DNA of 9,537 nucleotides, from NCBI GenBank assembly GCA_031272655.1, contig JAISTJ010000148.1:1-9537 (forward strand), read 5' to 3'. Shown here piece by piece: positions 7,698 through 9,537 of this stretch (the stretch's first letter is position 1; each line of letters starts with the position of its first letter). The notes under the pieces are model-generated. The model searched no databases and had not been told where the DNA came from. It saw nothing but the letters and a program-made list of their open reading frames with translations. The translations under genes were made by a program, and so were the position numbers. The stretch comes from Tannerella sp. (lineage in GTDB: Bacteria > Bacteroidota > Bacteroidia > Bacteroidales > Tannerellaceae).

Positions 7698-7719
7698 ACG
7701 ACTTTTTATTGAATTGAAA
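7691..7719 (-). promoter_or_regulatory. Predicted purL promoter
   Basis: On the minus strand, TATCTTTG (7698 to 7691) matches the Bacteroidota -7 consensus TAnnTTTG exactly. The -33 region is weaker: TTTC (7719 to 7716) stands for TTTG, with a 17-base spacer, slightly short of the usual 19-21. The start of transcription would be near 7684, giving a leader of about 28 bases. Prediction from the consensus only. Confidence 0.5.
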
Positions 7720-7737
7720 AAAATATTTATAAATTTG
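7708..7737 (+). promoter_or_regulatory. Predicted promoter of the BON-LysM-miaA operon
   Basis: TAAATTTG at 7730-7737 matches the Bacteroidota -7 element TAnnTTTG exactly. ATTG at 7708-7711 is a three-of-four match to the -33 TTTG with an 18-base spacer. Transcription would start near 7744, leaving about 30 bases of leader before the ATG at 7775. It shares its upstream part with the divergent purL promoter, so the two may compete for polymerase. Confidence 0.5.
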
Positions 7738-7774
7738 CGTGTTCTTTTAATAACAATTTTAAAACAAAATCAGT

Positions 7775-8263
7775 ATGAAAACAAAGATTTTTTTATTAGT
7801 TGCAATCATGTTTGCATCATTTGCTTTTAACGCATGCAAACCGAGCGACGAGGCCATTCAGAAAGAGGTCTCCGCCGCTATCGCCACTGTCTCGCCGACT
7901 ATCAAAGCCACTGTCGAGAAGGGGCAAGTAACGCTTTCGGGTATTGTTGATAAGGCCGAACTCAAGGAAGCTGCAGCCAAAGCCCTCACCGAGAAGGCCA
8001 TCAAGGGCGTCAAGGGAGTGATTAATAACATTGAGGTGAAAATTCCCCAGCCGGTAATCAATCCCGACGATGTGCTTAAAGATGTCGTCTCAAAAGCAAT
8101 CTCTGCCGCCGGAGAACTTTACAACAAGGTTTCCGTTGAAGTTAAAGACGGCGAAGTAACGCTTAAGGGAGAAATCAAAAAGGCTAATTTGCAGAAACTC
8201 ATTGAGTTAGTTCACGAATCGAAGCCTAAAAAAGTTATTAACCAATTAACAATCAACCCATGA
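7775..8263 (+). CDS. Lipoprotein with two BON domains
   Basis: A 162-residue envelope lipoprotein. The N-terminus has a Lys-flanked hydrophobic stretch (residues 5-18) ending at C21 in FNAC, a plausible though not classical lipobox; the mature protein would begin CKPSD. Two BON domains follow, at about 28-90 and 98-162. Each has the alpha/beta pattern with the core motif: GQVTLSGIV around G56 and GEVTLKGEI around G132, then a closing strand (GVKGVINNIEV; KKVINQLTINP). BON domains are known in OsmY- and DolP-like proteins that bind phospholipid or help keep the envelope intact, and in Kbp. Here the role is probably periplasmic or membrane-surface, but the ligand is unknown. The residues after the Cys (KPSD) do not settle inner versus outer membrane. 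Its stop overlaps the ATG of the next gene (ATGA), indicating translational coupling with the LysM gene and miaA. Confidence 0.85.
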   Translation: MKTKIFLLVAIMFASFAFNACKPSDEAIQKEVSAAIATVSPTIKATVEKGQVTLSGIVDKAELKEAAAKALTEKAIKGVKGVINNIEVKIPQPVINPDDVLKDVVSKAISAAGELYNKVSVEVKDGEVTLKGEIKKANLQKLIELVHESKPKKVINQLTINP

Positions 8264-8625
8264 GCCTGCAAGAGAAGTACGGTAAATTAGTAACGCGCGC
8301 CCAAGAGGCGCAGGTTCAAGACCTTAGCGTGATTGAGAATGAGGAAGTCCTGTATGTCAGCGGCAAAACATCTGCTGCCGTTAAGGAAGAACTTTGGAGT
8401 ATTTACGAAAGTATTGATCCCGAATTTCGTGCGGGCGACTTAGTGCTTGACATTGAAATAATTGAGGGTCAGGAAGAAATCTATGAAGTTCAGAAAGGCG
8501 ACAATCTGACTAAGATAGGTAAAAAGTACGGCTTGACGTGGCAGCAGGTTTTCGAGGCTAACAAAGACAAAATCAAAGACCCGAACCTGATTTTCCCCGG
8601 ACAAAAGCTCATTATTCCGGTGTGA
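8260..8625 (+). CDS. Small LysM protein with BON-like N-terminus, Kbp/YgaU-like
   Basis: A 121-residue protein with no signal peptide or membrane segment, so probably cytoplasmic. Residues 74-120 are a clear LysM domain: IYEVQKGDNLTKIGKKYG, then VFEANKDKIKDP, ending IFPGQKLIIPV. The N-terminal 70 residues have a BON-like pattern (VLYVSGKT near G35, a helix, then a strand LVLDIEII), though divergent. A BON-LysM order without signal peptide is that of E. coli Kbp (YgaU, 149 residues), a cytoplasmic potassium-binding protein, and the FEANK and YPGQ/FPGQ segments of the LysM part look alike. Potassium binding is an inference from that likeness. The alternative is a peptidoglycan-binding protein exported by some other route. 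It starts within the stop of the BON lipoprotein gene (ATGA) and its own stop overlaps the miaA GTG start (GTGA). Confidence 0.8.
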   Translation: MSLQEKYGKLVTRAQEAQVQDLSVIENEEVLYVSGKTSAAVKEELWSIYESIDPEFRAGDLVLDIEIIEGQEEIYEVQKGDNLTKIGKKYGLTWQQVFEANKDKIKDPNLIFPGQKLIIPV

Positions 8626-9537
8626 AAAAGAAGTACGAACTGATAACGATTGTGGGGCCAACGGCGTCGGGCAAGACTGCTTTTGCAGCGGCTCTTGCTC
8701 ACCGTCTCGGCTCGGACGTTATCAGTGGCGATTCGAGGCAGGTGTACCGCCGTATGGACATTGGCACAGGCAAAGACCTTAGCGACTATGTCGTTGATGG
8801 CAAGCCTGTTCCGTATCATCTTATTGACATCTGCGAGCCGGGTACTAAGTACAATGTGTTTCAGTATCAGCGCGACTTCTTCGATGTGTTCTTCAAGTTG
8901 CGCGCCGAGGGCAAGACGCCGGTGCTTTGCGGCGGGACGGGGATGTATATTGAAGCTGTGCTGAAAGGCTACAAATTGCTTGATGTGCCGCCTAACCTTG
9001 CGTTGCGCAACGAATTGTATTCCAAGTCGTTGGCGGAACTTGAGGCTATACTCGCTTCATACAAGACGCTGCACAATAAGACCGATGTGGACAGCGTTCA
9101 GCGGGCGGTCAGGGCTATCGAGATTGAGGAGTACTATCGTCAGCAGGCGCCGGAACAGCGTGATTATGAGCCGCTTAACAGTCTCATCGTTGGTGTTGCT
9201 ATTGGTCGTGAGGCGCGGCGGTATAGAATTTCAGTCCGTCTGCAGCAGCGGCTCAAACATGGAATGGTGGAAGAGGTGCGGGCTTTGCTTGACGAGGGCA
9301 TTGCAGCCGAAGACCTGCTTTACTATGGTCTTGAGTATAAGTATATTACGCAGTATCTAACCGGCGTTCTGACTTACGATGAGATGGTGCGAATGCTTGA
9401 GATTGCTATACATCAGTTCGCCAAGCGCCAGATGACGTGGTTTCGCGGCATGGAACGGCGCGGGTTTCGTATTCACTGGCTCGACGCGGCGATGACGGCG
9501 GAAGAGAAGGTGCAAGAAGTGGAATTGAAAATTAAGA
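8622..9537 (+). CDS. miaA: tRNA dimethylallyltransferase MiaA, running to the window edge
   Basis: This enzyme transfers the dimethylallyl group of DMAPP to N6 of A37 in tRNAs that read UNN codons. The frame is open from GTG 8622 to the last base: 305 codons plus one base, no stop, so the C-terminus is cut by the window edge but probably nearly complete. Motifs: P-loop GPTASGKT (12-19), GDSRQVYRRMDIGTGKD with D37, HLIDI, GGTGMYIEAVLKG, VQRAVRAIEI, and FAKRQMTWFRG (266-276). The GTG start is chosen because the product then begins MKKKYELITIVGPTASGKT, correctly placed before the P-loop, and because GTGA overlaps the preceding stop. An ATG-only search would miss it. The usual GYRQ motif is replaced by YYGLEYKYI (234-242), and the DP..A.RIHPND segment is shortened to NKTDVDS. 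This suggests the divergent MiaA isoform that accompanies a second copy in some Bacteroidales. Activity is likely but not certain. Confidence 0.92.
   Translation, partial: MKKKYELITIVGPTASGKTAFAAALAHRLGSDVISGDSRQVYRRMDIGTGKDLSDYVVDGKPVPYHLIDICEPGTKYNVFQYQRDFFDVFFKLRAEGKTPVLCGGTGMYIEAVLKGYKLLDVPPNLALRNELYSKSLAELEAILASYKTLHNKTDVDSVQRAVRAIEIEEYYRQQAPEQRDYEPLNSLIVGVAIGREARRYRISVRLQQRLKHGMVEEVRALLDEGIAAEDLLYYGLEYKYITQYLTGVLTYDEMVRMLEIAIHQFAKRQMTWFRGMERRGFRIHWLDAAMTAEEKVQEVELKIK

Larger units (their letters stand above)
7657..7774. promoter_or_regulatory. Divergent intergenic region between purL and the BON-lipoprotein operon
   Basis: This 118-base AT-rich gap separates two genes that point away from each other, so it must supply promoters in both directions. 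It holds two full matches to the Bacteroidota -7 element, one per strand, with their -33 regions overlapping between them, plus a perfect 7-bp inverted repeat. These are entered separately. The leader of the BON gene is A/T-rich with no Shine-Dalgarno site. The purL leader ends in eight U residues directly before the start codon. Confidence 0.7.

Noticed and set aside
8650..9360. Two plus-strand frames, 8650-8964 and 8980-9360, that could be taken as hypothetical genes
   Set aside because: Both are out-of-frame readings of miaA, which is open in another frame from GTG 8622 and carries all its motifs.
1..9537. Search by eye for CRISPR arrays, tRNA or rRNA genes, insertion-sequence ends and riboswitches
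   Set aside because: No regularly spaced repeats, no tRNA-like cloverleaf, no transposase, and the non-coding gaps are too short or too AT-rich to support a known riboswitch.

Overview
The window looks like ordinary chromosome from a member of the Bacteroidota, most likely order Bacteroidales. Three things point there: a RprX/RprY-type two-component pair, a single-chain PurL of about 1250 residues next to a small PorT-like outer-membrane barrel, and promoters of the Bacteroidota type (TAnnTTTG at -7) with A/T-rich leaders and no Shine-Dalgarno sites. I see no rRNA, tRNA, insertion sequence, phage gene or CRISPR array. Seven genes are supported, and together they leave little unexplained DNA.

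Layout. Bases 1-56 are an A-rich leader to a glycerol facilitator gene (glpF-like, +). It converges on a sensor kinase/response regulator operon read on the minus strand (rprX then rprY, 4 bases apart), and the two convergent genes share their stop-codon bases. An AT-rich gap of 261 bases (3027-3287) follows. Next comes a second minus-strand block: purL (7656 to 3904) followed after 31 bases by a small outer-membrane beta-barrel gene (3872 to 3288). Bases 7657-7774 form a divergent promoter region. From it a plus-strand operon of three overlapping genes runs to the end of the window: a two-BON-domain lipoprotein, a small BON-like/LysM protein resembling the potassium-binding protein Kbp (YgaU), and miaA, which begins at GTG and is still open at the last base.

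How the parts work. PurL makes FGAM in purine synthesis. MiaA prenylates A37 of tRNAs that read UNN codons. RprXY is an envelope-located sensor and its transcription factor. GlpF conducts glycerol through the inner membrane. The BON lipoprotein and the LysM protein probably serve the envelope and the cytoplasm respectively. Apart from operon layout, nothing in the sequence ties these jobs into one pathway.

The most interesting signals are small. The interdomain linker of PurL contains, in frame, what looks like one arm of a dispersed palindromic repeat (encoded peptide around CFVPRNDA). The BON/BON-LysM/miaA genes are tightly coupled. The purL/BON intergenic region carries two back-to-back promoters and a perfect 7-bp inverted repeat. 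I found no convincing new defence, mobile or secondary-metabolite system.
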